Below, piece after piece: positions 14,164-26,464 of a stretch of 64,000 nt of DNA. The translations under genes and the position numbers were made by a program. Below the pieces are notes generated by a model that searched no databases, was not told the origin of the DNA, and was given only the letters and a program-made list of their open reading frames with translations. Numbering within the stretch: position 1 is the first letter of the stretch; each line of letters begins with the position of its first letter. Source of the DNA: Eledone cirrhosa (lineage: Eukaryota > Mollusca > Cephalopoda > Octopoda > Eledonidae); assembly GCA_964016885.1 (NCBI GenBank), contig OZ024742.1:15190507-15254506 (forward strand). Reading direction: 5' to 3'.

Positions 14164-16848
14164 TGGTGAGGTGGCACCACTTAGCTCAAACTAATCATAT
14201 CTAAATTACCATATATATATATATATTGGTGAGGTGGCACCACTAAGCTGAAACTAATCATATCTAAATTACCATATATATATATTGGTGAGGTGGCACC
14301 ACTTAGTTCAAACTAATCATATCTAAATTACCATATATATATATTGGTGAGGTGGCACCACTTAGCTCAAACTAATCATATCTAAATTACCATATATATA
14401 TATTGGTGAGGTGGCACCACTTAACTCAAACTAAACATATCTAAATTACTATATATATATATTGGTGAGGTGGCACCACTTAGCTCAAACTAATCATATC
14501 TAAATTACCATATATATATATTGGTGAGGTGGCACCACTTAGCTCAAACTAATCACATCTAAATTACGATATATATTGGTGAGGTGGCACCACTTAGCTC
14601 AAACTAATCATATCTAAATTACCATATATATTGGTGAGGTGGCACCACTTAGCTCAAACTAATCACATCTAAATTACCATATATATTGGTGAGGTGGCAC
14701 CACTTAGCTCAATCTCATCATATCTAAATTACCATATATATTGGTGAGGTGGCACCACTTAACTCAAACTAATCATATCTAAATTACCATATATATATAT
14801 TGGTGAGGTGGCACCACTTAGCTCAAACTAATCATATCTAAATTACCATATATATATATTGGTGAGGTGGCACCACTTAGCTCAAACTAATCATATCTAA
14901 ATTACCATATATATATATTGGTGAGGTGGCACCACTTAGCTCAAACTAATCATATCTAAATTACCATATATATTGGTGAGGTGGCACCACTTAGCTCAAA
15001 CTAATCATATCTAAATTACCATATATATTGGTGAGGTGGCACCACTTAGCTCAAACTAATCATATCTAAATTACCATATATATATATATTGGTGAGGTGG
15101 CACCACTTAGCTCAAACTAATCATATCTAAATTACCATATATATATATTGGTGAGGTGGCACCACTTAGCTCAAACTAATCATATCTAAATTACCATATA
15201 TATATATTGGTGAGGTGGTACCACTTAGCTCAAACTAATCACATCTAAATTACCATATATATATATATTGGTGAGGTGGCACCACTTAGCTCAAACTAAT
15301 CATATCTAAATTACCATATATATTGGTGAGGTGGCACCCCTTAGCTCAAACTAATCATATCTAAATTACCATATATATATATTGGTGAGGTGGTACCACT
15401 TAGCTCAAACTAATCACATCTAAATTACCATATATATTGGTGAGGTGGCACCACTTAACTCAAACTAATCATATCTAAATTACCATATATATTGGTGAGG
15501 TGGCACCACTTAGCTCAAACTAATCATATCTAAATTACCATATATATATATATTGGTGAGGTGGCACCACTTAGCTCAAACTAATCATATCTAAATTAAC
15601 ATATATACATATATTGGTGAGGTGGCACCACTTAGCTCAAACTAATCATATCTAAATTACCATATATATATATTGGTGAGGTGGCACCACTTAGCTCAAA
15701 CTAATCACATCTAAATTACCATATATATATATTGGTGAGGTGGTACCACTTTGCTCAAACTAATCACATCTAAATTACCATATATATATATTGGTGAGGT
15801 GGTACCACTTAGCTCAAACTAATCATATCTAAATTACCATATATATTGGTGAGGTGGCACCACTTAGCTCAAACTAATCACATCTAAATTACCATATATA
15901 TATATTGGTGAGGTGGTACCACTTAGCTCAAACTAATCATATCTAAATTACCATATATATATATTGGTGAGGTGGTACCACTTAGCTCAAACTAATCATA
16001 TCTAAATTACCATATATATTGGTGAGGTGGCCCCACTTAGCTCAAACTAATCATATCTAAATTACCATATATATTGGTGAGGTGGCACCACTTAGCTCAA
16101 ACTAATCATATCTAAATTACCATATATATTGGTGAGGTGGCACCACTTAGCTCAAACTAATCATATCTAAATTACCATATATATTGGTGAGGTGGCACCA
16201 CTTAGCTCAAACTAATCATATCTAAATTACCATATATATTGGTGAGGTGGCACCACTTAGCTCAAACTAATCATATCTAAATTACCATATATATTGGTGA
16301 GGTGGCACCACTTAGCTCAAACTAATCATATCTAAATTACCATATATATTGGTGAGGTGGCCCCACTTAGCTCAAACTAATCATATCTAAATTACCATAT
16401 ATATTGGTGAGGTGGCACCACTTAGCTCAAACTAATCATATCTAAATTACCATATATATTGGTGAGGTGGCACCACTTAGCTCAAACTAATCATATCTAA
16501 ATTACCATATATATTGGTGAGGTGGCACCACTTAGCTCAAACTAATCATATCTAAATTACCATATATATTGGTGAGGTGGCACCACTTAGCTCAAACTAA
16601 TCATATCTAAATTACCATATATATTGGTGAGGTGGCACCACTTAGCTCAAACTAATCATATCTAAATTACCATATATATTGGTGAGGTGGCACCACTTAG
16701 CTCAAACTAATCATATCTAAATTACCATATATATTGGTGAGGTGGCACCACTTAGCTCAAACTAATCATATCTAAATTACCATATATATATATTGGTGAG
16801 CTGGCACCACTTAGCTCAAACTAATCATATCTAAATTACCATATATAT

Positions 16849-16911
16849 GGCCATCCAAACCCATGCAAGCGTGGAACACGGACGTCTAACGATGATGATG
16901 ATGATGATGAT
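16849..16911 (+). repeat. Embedded LINE/SINE 3' tail, copy 8
   Basis: CTAACG variant immediately downstream of the most homogeneous stretch of 55-bp monomers (about 16020-16790). Confidence 0.92.
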
Positions 16912-18751
16912 TGGTGAGGTGGCACCACTTAGCTCAAACTAATCATATCTAAATTACCATATATATATATATATTGGTGAGGTGGCACCACTAAGCTGAA
17001 ACTAATCATATCTAAATTACCATATATATATATTGGTGAGGTGGCACCACTTAGTTCAAACTAATCATATCTAAATTACCATATATATATATTGGTGAGG
17101 TGGCACCACTTAGCTCAAACTAATCATATCTAAATTACCATATATATATATTGGTGAGGTGGCACCACTTAACTCAAACTAAACATATCTAAATTACTAT
17201 ATATATATATTGGTGAGGTGGCACCACTTAGCTCAAACTAATCATATCTAAATTACCATATATATATATTGGTGAGGTGGCACCACTTAGCTCAAACTAA
17301 TCACATCTAAATTACCATATATATTGGTGAGGTGGCACCACTTAGTTCAAACTAATCATATCTAAATTACCATATATATTGGTGAGGTGGCACCACTTAG
17401 CTCAAACTAATCACATCTAAATTACCATATATATTGGTGAGGTGGCACCACTTAGCTCAATCTCATCATATCTAAATTACCATATATATTGGTGAGGTGG
17501 CACCACTTAACTCAAACTAATCATATCTAAATTACCATATATATATATTGGTGAGGTGGCACCACTTAGCTCAAACTAATCATATCTAAATTACCATATA
17601 TATATATTGGTGAGGTGGCACCACTTAGCTCAAACTAATCATATCTAAATTACCATATATATATATTGGTGAGGTGGCACCACTTAGCTCAAACTAATCA
17701 TATCTAAATTACCATATATATTGGTGAGGTGGCACCACTTAGCTCAAACTAATCATATCTAAATTACCATATATATTGGTGAGGTGGCACCACTTAGCTC
17801 AAACTAATCATATCTAAATTACCATATATATATATATTGGTGAGGTGGCACCACTTAGCTCAAACTAATCATATCTAAATTACCATATATATTGGTGAGG
17901 TGGCACCACTTTGCTCAAACTAATCATATCTAAATTACCATATATATATATTGGTGAGGTGGTACCACTTAGCTCAAACTAATCACATCTAAATTACCAT
18001 ATATATTGGTGAGGTGGTACCACTTAGCTCAAACTAATCACATCTAAATTACCATATATATTGGTGAGGTGGCACCACTTAACTCAAACTAATCATATCT
18101 AAATTACCATATATATTGGTGAGGTGGCACCACTTAGCTCAAACTAATCATATCTAAATTACCATATATATATATATTGGTGAGGTGGCACCACTTAACT
18201 CAAACTAATCATATCTAAATTACCATATATATATATTGGTGAGGTGGTACCACTTAGCTCAAACTAATCACATCTAAATTACCATATATATTGGTGAGGT
18301 GGCACCACTTAGCTCAAACTAATCATATCTAAATTACCATATATATTGGTGAGGTGGCACTACTTAGCTCAAACTAATCACATCTAAATTACCATATATA
18401 TATATTGGTGAGGTGGTACCACTTAGCTCAAACTAATCACATCTAAATTACCATATATATATATTGGTGATGTGGCACCACTTAGCTCAAACTAATCATA
18501 TCTAAATTACCATATATATATATTGGTGAGGTGGCACCACTTAGCTCAAACTAATCACATCTAAATTACCATATATATATATTGGTGAGGTGGTACCACT
18601 TAGCTCAAACTAATCATATCTAAATTACCATATATATTGGTGAGGTGGCACCACTTAGCTCAAACTAATCATATCTAAATTACCATATATATATATTGGT
18701 GAGGTGGCACCACTTAGCTCAAACTAATCATATCTAAATTACCATATATAT

Positions 18752-18814
18752 GGCCATCCAAACCCATGCAAGCGTGGAACACGGACGTCAAACGATGATG
18801 ATGATGATGATGAT
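18752..18814 (+). repeat. Embedded LINE/SINE 3' tail, copy 9
   Basis: CAAACG variant, the last tail before the 2-kb LINE. Same junctions as the others. Confidence 0.92.
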
Positions 18815-19467
18815 TGGTGAGGTGGCACCACTTAGCTCAAATTAATCATATCTAAATTACCATATATATATATATATATTGGTGAGGTGGCACCACTAAG
18901 CTGAAACTAATCATATCTAAATTACCATATATATATATTGGTGAGGTGGCACCACTTAGCTCAAACTAATCACATCTAAATTACCATATATATATATTGG
19001 TGAGGTGGTACCACTTAGCTCAAACTAATCATATCTAAATTACCATATACATATATTGGTGAGGTGGCACCACTTAGCTCAAACTAATCATATCTAAATT
19101 ACCATATATATTGGTGAGGTGGCACCACTTAGCTCAAACTAATCATATCTAAATTACCATATATATATATTGGTGAGGTGGCACCACTTAGCTCAAACTA
19201 ATCATATCTAAATTACCATATATATTGGTGATGTGGTACCACTTAGCTCAAACTAATGATATCTAAATTACCATATATATATATATTGGTGAGGTGGCAC
19301 CACTTAGCTCAAACTAATCATATCTAAATTACCATATATATTGGTGAGGTGGCACCACTTAGCTCAAACTAATCATATCTAAATTACCATATATATATAT
19401 ATATTGGTGAGGTGGCACCACTTAGCTCAAACTAATCAGGAGTATAATAAGTAAGGCATTCAAGGAT

Positions 19468-20571
19468 ATGAAGACGGGTAAGGCGGCTGGGCCTTCGGAA
19501 ATAGTTGCTGAGATGCTGAAGGCATCTGGCACGGTGGGACACACCATGGTCACCCGCATAGTTAACCAAGTCGTACAGAATGGGGTTGTTCCGAAGGACT
19601 GGCATAGCAGCATCATCGTTAACTGTTATAAGGGTAAAGGAGACGCCCTAGATAGGAGTAACTATAGAGGCATTAAATTAATCGACCAGGTCATGAAGGT
19701 CACGGAAAAAGTAATAGCACAACTAATCAGAGAGAGAATTGACCTAGATGAAATGCAGTTCGGGTTTGTGTCAGGCAAAAGTACCACAGACGCTCTTTTC
19801 ATTGTACGACAACTACAGGAGAAGTACCTAGCTAAAAGTAAACCCCTATACTTAGCTTTTGTTGACTTGGAGAAAGCTTTCAACAGAGTCCCCCGCTCCA
19901 TTATCTGGTGGGCTCTTAGAAAACTAGGTGTTGACGAATGGCTTGTGAGAGCTATACAAGCCATGTACAAAGAAACAGTCAGCAAGGTTAGAATTAACAA
20001 CGAATATAGTGAAGAGTTTAGCGTAAAAGTTGGCGTCCATCAGGGCTCTGTTCTCAGCCCCCTACTATTTATTATTGCCCTTCAGGCTATAACAGAGGAG
20101 TTCAAGACCGGCTGTCCATGGGAACTCCTATACGCAGACGACCTGACACTCATAGCGGAATCAATGGCCGAGCTAGAGAAGAAATTCCAAACATGGAAGC
20201 ACGGCCTAGAATCAAAAGGCCTTAAAATTAACCTGGCTAAGACTAAAGTTCTAGTTTGTAGGAAAGAAAATAAGGCGGCGGTCCCTTCTGGGAAATGGTC
20301 GTGCTCGGTGTGTAGGAAAGGCGTAGGTAGAAACTCCATTTTATGTCCTAAATGCAAAGTATGGGTGCATAAAAGATGTAGTGGGATCACAGGTAAGCTA
20401 ACTAAGAACATAGATTTTACATGTGGCCAGTGCTCTGGTGCAATAAGTAGCAGCAAGTGCCCACAAAATACTAGCTCTTTCAATTGCGCAGAGGGTTCTA
20501 TAGAAATAGTGGACAGCTTCCGTTACCTGGGCGATAAAATCAGCAGGGGGGGGGGGGGGGGGGTGCCCTGA
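19468..20571 (+). pseudogene. LINE reverse transcriptase with C4HC3 zinc finger (5'-truncated, frameshifted)
   Basis: Encodes a non-LTR RNA-dependent DNA polymerase fragment that would copy the element at its insertion site. The frame is open upstream of the first Met to the truncation point. Visible motifs are KTGKAAGPSEI near the start, NYRGIKL at 65-71, the catalytic motif VDLEKAFN at 132-139, HQGSVLSPLL at 191-200 and YADD at 222-225. Residues 279-322 give C-x2-C-x10-C-x2-C-x4-H-x2-C-x14-C-x2-C, a PHD-like C4HC3 pattern, followed by FRYLGD. The frame then runs into 18 consecutive G (20546-20563) and terminates. The continuation is in another frame at 20657, so this copy cannot make the full protein without a frame change. 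Confidence 0.88.
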
Positions 20572-21094
20572 AAGTACAGTAGCTAGAGTCAGAACTGGTT
20601 GGAAAAAGTTCACAGAGCTTATACCACTATTAGCTGCTAAAGGGTTCTCCCTAAAAATGAAAGGCAGGTTGTACGATGCCTGCATACGAACAGCAATGTT
20701 GCATGGCAGTGAGACCTGGGCATTGTGTGCAGAGGATATACGCAGACTAGAGAGGAACGAAGCTTGCATGCTCCGCTGGATGTGTAACAGTAATATACGT
20801 GAACGGCAAAGCATAAACGAACTAAGGAAAAAATTAGAAATAAGAGGGATCAGATGTTGTTTACTCGAGAGACGGCTACGTTGGTATGGACACGTGATGC
20901 GCATGAAAGTCGATAGCTGTATAACAAAGTGCAGGGCAATAAAGATAGACGGTAGCCACCGAATAGGCAGACCTAGAAAAACCTGGGACGAGCTGATAAA
21001 CTCCGACCTCACACACTTACACCTCTCCAAGACAATGTCACTGGACCGAGACCTTTGGCGGTACTCAGTAACAGAGAAGACCCGCCTTAGCTAA
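20572..21094 (+). pseudogene. LINE ORF C-terminal part, downstream of the poly-G frameshift
   Basis: Continuation of the LINE protein. It begins with a reading that includes STVARVRTGWKKF just after the G-run and has a Met-initiated stretch at 20657-21094. It contains LHGSETWAL, RRLERNEACMLRWMC, LRWYGHVMRM and GRPRKTWDELI, the conserved tail typical of this LINE type. It stops at 21094. The 3' region that follows has a C-rich stretch (about 21140-21180) and the GTTAGGAAGGGCATCC block shared with SINEs. Confidence 0.85.
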
Positions 21095-21479
21095 ATACAT
21101 AGTAAAACCTACTACAGCCAGTAGGCATCTCTAACAAAATACCCCGTCCCACCACCCCCACCCCATCCACGCCACCCCGTTCTATGTAAAGTTGTGTTGG
21201 TGCCACACCATCCAGGCCAAAACAAATGAGATCGTGTAGGTGTCACGACAAAAAAACACACAGTCCACGCTGTAATGTGGCCGTGTAGGCAACACGGTAA
21301 AAACCTCCCAGACCCACACTGTAAATGTGGTTGGTGTTAGGAAGGGCATCCAACTGTAGAAAACCTGCCAGACAGTCCTATGCGAGCAAGACAATCACTC
21401 TTGCCTCAAGTGGGACTACCCCCGTCCAAACCCATGCAAGCGTGGAACACGGACGTTAAACGTTGATGATGATGATGAT

Positions 21480-23094
21480 TGGTGAGGTGGCACTACTTAG
21501 CTCAAACTAATCATATCTAAATTACCATATATATATATATATATATTGGTGAGATGGCACCACTTAGCTCAAACTAATCATATCTAAATTACCATATATA
21601 TATATTGGTGAGGTGGCACCACTTAGCTCAAACTAATCACATCTAAATTAATATATATATTGGTGAGGTGGTACCACTTAGCTCAAACTAATCATATCTA
21701 AATTACCATATATATATATATTGGTGAGGTGGCACCACTTAGCTGAAACTAATCATATCTAAATTACCATATACATTGGTGAGGTGGCACCACTTAGCTG
21801 AAACTAATCATATCTAAATTACCATATATATATATATTGGTGAGGTGGCACCACTTAGCTCAAACTAATCATATCTAAATTACCATATATATATATATTG
21901 GTGAGGCGGCACCACTTAGCTGAAACTAATCATATCTAAATTACCATATACATTGGTGAGGTGGCACCACTTAGCTCAAACTAATCATATCTAAATTACC
22001 ATATATATATATTGGTGAGGTGGCACCACTTAGCTCAAACTAATCATATCTAAATTACCATATATATATATTGGTGAGGTGGCACCACTTAGCTCAACCT
22101 AATCATATCTAAATTACCATATATATTGGTGAGGTGGCACCACTTAGCTCAAACTAATCATATCTAAATTAATATATATATTGGTGAGGTGGCACCACTT
22201 AGCTCAAACTAATCATATCTAAATTACCATATATATTGGTGAGGTGGTACCACTTAGCTCAAACTAATCATATCTAAATTACCATATATATTGGTGAGGT
22301 GGCACCACTTAGCTGAAACTAATCATAACTAAATTACCATATATATATATATTGGTGAGGTGGTACCACTTAGCTCAAACTAATCATATCTAAATTACCA
22401 TATATATATATATTGGTGAGGTGGCACCACTTAGCTCAAACTAATCATATCTAAATTACCATATATATTAGTGAGGTGGTACCACTTAGCTCAAACTTAT
22501 CATATCTAAATTACCATATATATTGGTGAGGTGGCCCCACTTAGCTCAAACTAATCATATCTAAATTACCATATATATATATATTGGTGAGGCGGCACCA
22601 CTTAGCTCAAACTAATCATATCTAAATTACCATATACATTGGTGAGGTGGCACCACTTAGCTCAAACTAATCATATCTAAATTACCATATATATTAGTGA
22701 GGTGGTACCACTTAGCTCAAACTAATCATATCTAAATTACCCTATATATTGGTGAGGTGGCACCACTTAGCTCAAACTAATCATATCTAAATTACCATAT
22801 ATATATATATTGGTGAGGCGGCACCACTTAGCTCAAACTAATCATATCTAAATTACCATATATATATATTGGTGAGGTGGTACCACTTAGCTCAAACTAA
22901 TCATAACTAAATTACCCTATATATTGGTGAGGTGGCACCACTTAGCTGAAACTAATCATAACTAAATTACCCTATATATATATTGGTGAGGTGGTACCAC
23001 TTAGCTCAAACTAATCATATCTAAATTACCCTATATATTGGTGAGGTGGCACCACTTAGCTGAAACTAATCATAACTAAATTACCCTATATAAT
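21480..23094 (+). repeat. Satellite array Sat1, block 2 and right edge
   Basis: About 28 further Sat1 monomers after the LINE. Variation is higher than in block 1: AGCTGAAAC, CATAACTAAATTACCCTA, TTAGTGAGG, GGCGGCACC and shortened ATACATT endings. The last units (about 22900-23094) are the most diverged and run into non-repetitive DNA at CCCTATATAATTG. A diverged border is expected where unequal exchange homogenises the array centre. Confidence 0.95.
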
Positions 23095-23469
23095 TGTGTA
23101 TAGTTCGGTAGATATGTCACAATGTGCCACATATTTTGAATTGGGGTTTTGTAGGTTCATAGTTAAAGTCATATGTTGCATATTCACATCATATTTTTAT
23201 GGAAAATGTATGATTATTACACAGTTGTATATCAGTAGTTGTAGTTTTAAACTATTGAGTGTATTAGTGATAAAATACATTTGATTTCCATTGGATAAGA
23301 AAACTTGTGATTGTTATTATTAGTACTATCAGCATTATCATTCCAATGTATATTGATGTAGTTTCATTGGAAGTGGTCATTACTTGATTTACTTCAGTGT
23401 TGAATTTTAATATTTGTTTCTTCAATGGGAATGAAAGATTTTCCATGTATTCTGCTGAATTCCTGATCT
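23095..23469. other. AT-rich single-copy stretch beside Sat1
   Basis: No repeat of the kinds seen elsewhere here, no convincing exon and no RNA gene. Short open frames are AT-rich and have no recognisable domain. Confidence 0.5.
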
Positions 23470-23863
23470 TTAATCCTTTAACATTTACATTACTCTATAT
23501 TTACTATTATATTTTCATGGTAAAGGCTTTACCTTTCATTACATTTACATTACTCTATATTTACTATTATATTTTCATGGTAAAGGCTTTATCTTTCACA
23601 ACATTTACATTACTCTATATTTACTATTATATTTTTATGGTAAAGGCTTTACCTTACAAAACATTTACATTACTCTATATTTACTATTGTATTTTTGTAG
23701 TAAAGGCTTTATCTCACAAAATATTGAATCTATGAGATTTTAATATTATTTATTTTGAGAACAATACCTTAACATCAGTATGAGTGGCTGGTTATAGCTG
23801 GTTTGAACAGAAAGAGGTGAGAGAATTCTGGCGATATAACTGGTTTAAATGCTAAACGGTTAA
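23470..23863 (+). mobile_element. piggyBac-type MITE (TTAA target), expanded copy
   Basis: Begins TTAATCCTTTAACATTTACA and ends AAATGCTAAACGGTTAA, matching the TTAACCC.../...GGGTTAA ends of better preserved copies. TTAA target duplication plus termini starting CCC is the piggyBac superfamily signature. The 5' part is enlarged by four tandem ~60-bp units (CATTTACATTACTCTATATT, then a TTTACTATTATATTTT core and a GGTAAAGGCTTTA end). These create a repetitive accidental ORF at 23397-23735. Non-coding. Confidence 0.82.
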
Positions 23864-23912
23864 TCTGAAAGAATTAAATTCAAGAATTATATTGCTAAGA
23901 TTTTCTTAAGAT

Positions 23913-24133
23913 TAACCCTTTAGCATTTAAACCAGCCATATCCGGCCAGAATTCTCTCACCTCTTTCTGTTCAAACTGGCTGTAACTGGCCACACATACT
24001 TATGTTAAGGTATTGTTCTCAAAATAAATAATATCAAAATCTCATAGATTCAATATTATGTGAGATAATTATGTAAGGTAAAGCTTTACCGGGAAAATAT
24101 AATAGTAAATATAGATTAATGTAAATGGGTTAA
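23913..24133 (-). mobile_element. piggyBac-type MITE, inverted partner
   Basis: Starts TTAACCCTTTAGCATTTAAA and ends TAAATGGGTTAA. The internal sequence is the reverse complement of the copy at 23470-23863 (for example TGTTAAGGTATTGTTCTCAA against TTGAGAACAATACCTTAACA). The two lie in opposite orientation about 50 bp apart and would form a large fold-back. Confidence 0.85.
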
Positions 24134-25341
24134 GAGCTGGTGTGGGTTTGGATTATTCGAGACCCGAGAGTATGTAGTTTAGAATTCATCTTTTAGTTTT
24201 TTTAAATGGAACATATTTTACTGAGGTTAAATTAACCCAATTGAAATGTTTTAACATCTGAGTTTTGAATGCTCACTAAACCTCATTATATGCACACATA
24301 TATATATATAAATTGTTCTTGATATTCTCTTTGTAACTCAATTTATCATTAACTTTGTGAATATATTTTTACTGTTGGTGAAAACAAAATACTTGTTTTT
24401 TAAGCCTCCATTATTGAACTCTCGGGTCCTAAATAATGGGGCAGGGTGGGGGTTGGAATAAGCAAGGGTGGGGGATGGAATATGCAGGGGAGTTGGAATA
24501 AGTGGTGGTGGTTGGAAAATCAGTAATTATTATAAGTTATCTGTTGATTTTTTTAAAAAACCAGAATTAGTCGTTTAGTTTACATATTGAGACCCCAACC
24601 CATCCTATTTATTTTATAACATGGGATTTCTAGTAATGTACTTTTTTTCGTAAGTGTACAGATAGATTAGCCAATTTAATAAGTGGGGTTGGAAAAAATC
24701 TGAAAAATTCCTAAACAAGAGTTGGGGTTGGGATTATTCAAGTCTGAAAGTATATGTTGATGAAAAGCCAGTAGTTTCTATGTTTGGAATTGTATATTGT
24801 ATCAACATTTCTTGTTAGACATTTTTATATGGTGAGAAATATATTTCAATTGTATTATATTTTTTGAAAGTCTCAGTTTAATTTTGGTGTTTCAGAAATC
24901 TTATTTGTGGAGGATTCGTTAATTTTTGTGTGTATTTCATGAAAATTTTATTTGTGTAACTCCAGTTAATTTTTTATTTCAACTGATCTATAATAATCTA
25001 TAATCAGAAGAATCCTTTGATCAACAATTCTAGCTGTGGGACAGTTATTCTGCTGCTTTGAACTATCAGATAGAACTTTCTAATCTATCAATGAAATATA
25101 GCAGAAAAAGATTTATGTGGAACTTTAGAAAAAAAGGTTGTTTTTCCGAAATGTTGAAGTCGCTGTCAAAGTTTTAATTTGAATAATTCTAGTAAGTTCA
25201 ATGATTTAAAACTAGTCTTTTAAGTCTCTTTGTTTTGGTTATAGATGCTTGTTAATTTGGGATTTATATGAAGTGATTAAGTTTAAATACAAGACTGTTT
25301 CATTGCAGCTATTCATGTTCAATACTTTTTATTTCATATAT
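24134..25341. other. AT-rich non-coding DNA with decayed repeat ends
   Basis: Contains GATTATTCGAGACCCGAGAG (24153) and an inverted partial match CTCTCGGGTCCTAAATAATG (24419), a G-rich purine stretch (about 24437-24515), and a block ending GATTATTCAAGTCTGAAAGT (near 24751) that also occurs near 46400-46450. These look like ends of an old dispersed element I cannot name. No gene is supported. Confidence 0.45.
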
Positions 25342-25394
25342 TGTCCAGACCCATGCTAGCATGGAAGATGAACGTTAAACGATGATGATGATTG
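25342..25394 (+). repeat. LINE/SINE 3' tail fragment
   Basis: TGTCCAGACCCATGCTAGCA followed by TGGAAGATGAACGTTAAACG and (GAT)n is a diverged version of the GAT-tailed 3' end at 21422-21479. It stands alone without the rest of the element. Confidence 0.75.
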
Positions 25395-26189
25395 TATTAG
25401 GGTTTAATTGAAATAACAGTTTAGCAACTGGTAATTAGAAAGAATTGCATTGAAAATATATTGGCTTTGTTTTATTTGATATTGTAGTGTGTTTAGGTTA
25501 CATTTCTTATCTTGAATAAAGTATTGTTCAGTTAATATTCTAACTGGTCCATCATGAACAGAACTGATATTTATATACACACACTATTATATATAATGCT
25601 TTATATATATGTATATATATATTACTGCATAGTTAGGATTCTGTGTATGGATAGAGTGCTAGTTTAATTTTGAGGCAGGATTTAAATATCTGACCATGAA
25701 CCATTACTCCAACATTTCAAACACTCAGCGAAAAGTCCCTTTATCCAATAGAATAGACACCTATCTAAAATATTTTTACCCAATACACTGGGCCCAACCC
25801 CTGAACAATATAGTCATTATATCACTGATTGTATTGGGACTACCTCACTCATTAGAGACCAGCTAACCTCCTCTGTCTCCTTTGTTAACAATTTCTACCC
25901 TTCATATTGGAATTTACTTATAACATCTTAGCTACATCTCTGCTCAATGACACCCATGTCTTCACCTTTGTCTTTTACAAACTATCCCCTACATTAAGTT
26001 TTCTTCCTCACATCTCACACACACTAAACCCACCAACCCTTTTTTTAAATTCTTCCATCTCCAGAAACTGATTTCAAGACTAAGTCACACCTCATGCCTC
26101 ATTTCCTTTTTTTTTGCCTAGGCTATTAATGGCATCACCCCTCTTCTGCCATGTATCTATACACCCCCCTCTCTTTATATATATATATA
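25395..26189. other. Non-coding stretch, no gene seen
   Basis: AT-rich DNA with a short TA-rich patch (about 25580-25625), then a C/T-rich plus strand (about 25730-26160). I see no exon, RNA gene or clear transposon end. Confidence 0.4.
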
Positions 26190-26335
26190 TACATCATCAT
26201 CATCGTTTAACGTCTATCTTCCACGCTAGCATGGGTTTAGATGGGAATTGTCCCACGTGAGGCAAGATTGGATGTCTTGCTCGTATAGGACTGTCTGGCG
26301 GGTTTTCTACGGCTGGATGCCCTTCCTAACACAAA
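26190..26335 (-). mobile_element. GAT-tailed SINE/LINE 3' end (minus strand)
   Basis: Starts with (ATC)n and TCGTTTAACGTC, then CACGCTAGCATGGGTTTAGA, TGAGGCAAGATTGG and CTGGATGCCCTTCCTAACA. It is the reverse complement of the LINE 3' region at about 21330-21479. It is flanked by TA-rich microsatellite on the 3' tail side and by (TA)n on the other. Confidence 0.82.
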
Positions 26336-26362
26336 TTTTATGTATATATATATATATATATG

Positions 26363-26425
<63 letters not shown>

Positions 26426-26464
26426 ATGTATATATATGTATATATATATTTTATATATATATAT
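26336..26464. repeat. (TA)n-rich microsatellite
   Basis: Almost pure TA with occasional TTTTATGTA interruptions. Accidental Ile/Tyr-rich ORFs on both strands are artefacts of it. Confidence 0.95.

Larger units (their letters stand above)
1..19438 (+). repeat. Satellite array Sat1, block 1 (55-61 bp monomer)
   Basis: Head-to-tail monomers begin GGTGAGGTGGCACCACTTAG, continue CTCAAACTAATCATATC and TAAATTACC, and end in a variable ATATAT tract. The shortest unit is 55 bp; extra TA steps give 59, 61 bp and more. There are roughly 330 copies. Common variants are GGCACC to GGTACC, TCATATC to TCACATC, AGCTC to AACTC, AGCTCAAAC to AGCTGAAAC, and an AACATATATACATATATT ending. The GGTACC variant makes a perfect GTGGTACCAC palindrome. 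Rare variants recur at fixed distances, so the array also has kilobase-scale higher-order structure. It runs off the left window edge. No protein-coding capacity is evident. Confidence 0.97.
19439..21479 (+). mobile_element. 5'-truncated LINE (GAT-tailed, PHD-finger RT) inside Sat1
   Basis: Unique sequence replaces satellite after ...CTAATCA (19438), and Sat1 resumes at 21480. The element carries RT-coding sequence, a C-terminal domain in a shifted frame, a ~380-bp 3' region and a (GAT)n tail. Its 5' end falls just before the RT, so the endonuclease part is missing (usual 5' truncation). Its last ~60 bp equal the nine tail fragments in Sat1. The 3' junction with GGTGAGG is also the same, although the 5' junction falls at a different monomer position. 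A near-identical 3' portion lies in Sat2 at 34901-35679. I cannot fix the LINE clade; the protein resembles RTs common in marine invertebrates. Confidence 0.92.

Noticed and set aside
1..23094. CRISPR-like array
   Set aside because: Units are contiguous without unique spacers; the variable part is only TA repeat length. It is a eukaryotic satellite.
1..23094. Centromeric satellite
   Set aside because: Monomer length and a possible nearby gene do not support or exclude it; no functional centromere motif is visible. Left as a satellite of unknown role.
24437..24515. G-quadruplex in the G-rich stretch
   Set aside because: G-runs exist but are irregular and mixed with T/A. It is part of an old dispersed repeat with a relative near 46350-46430.
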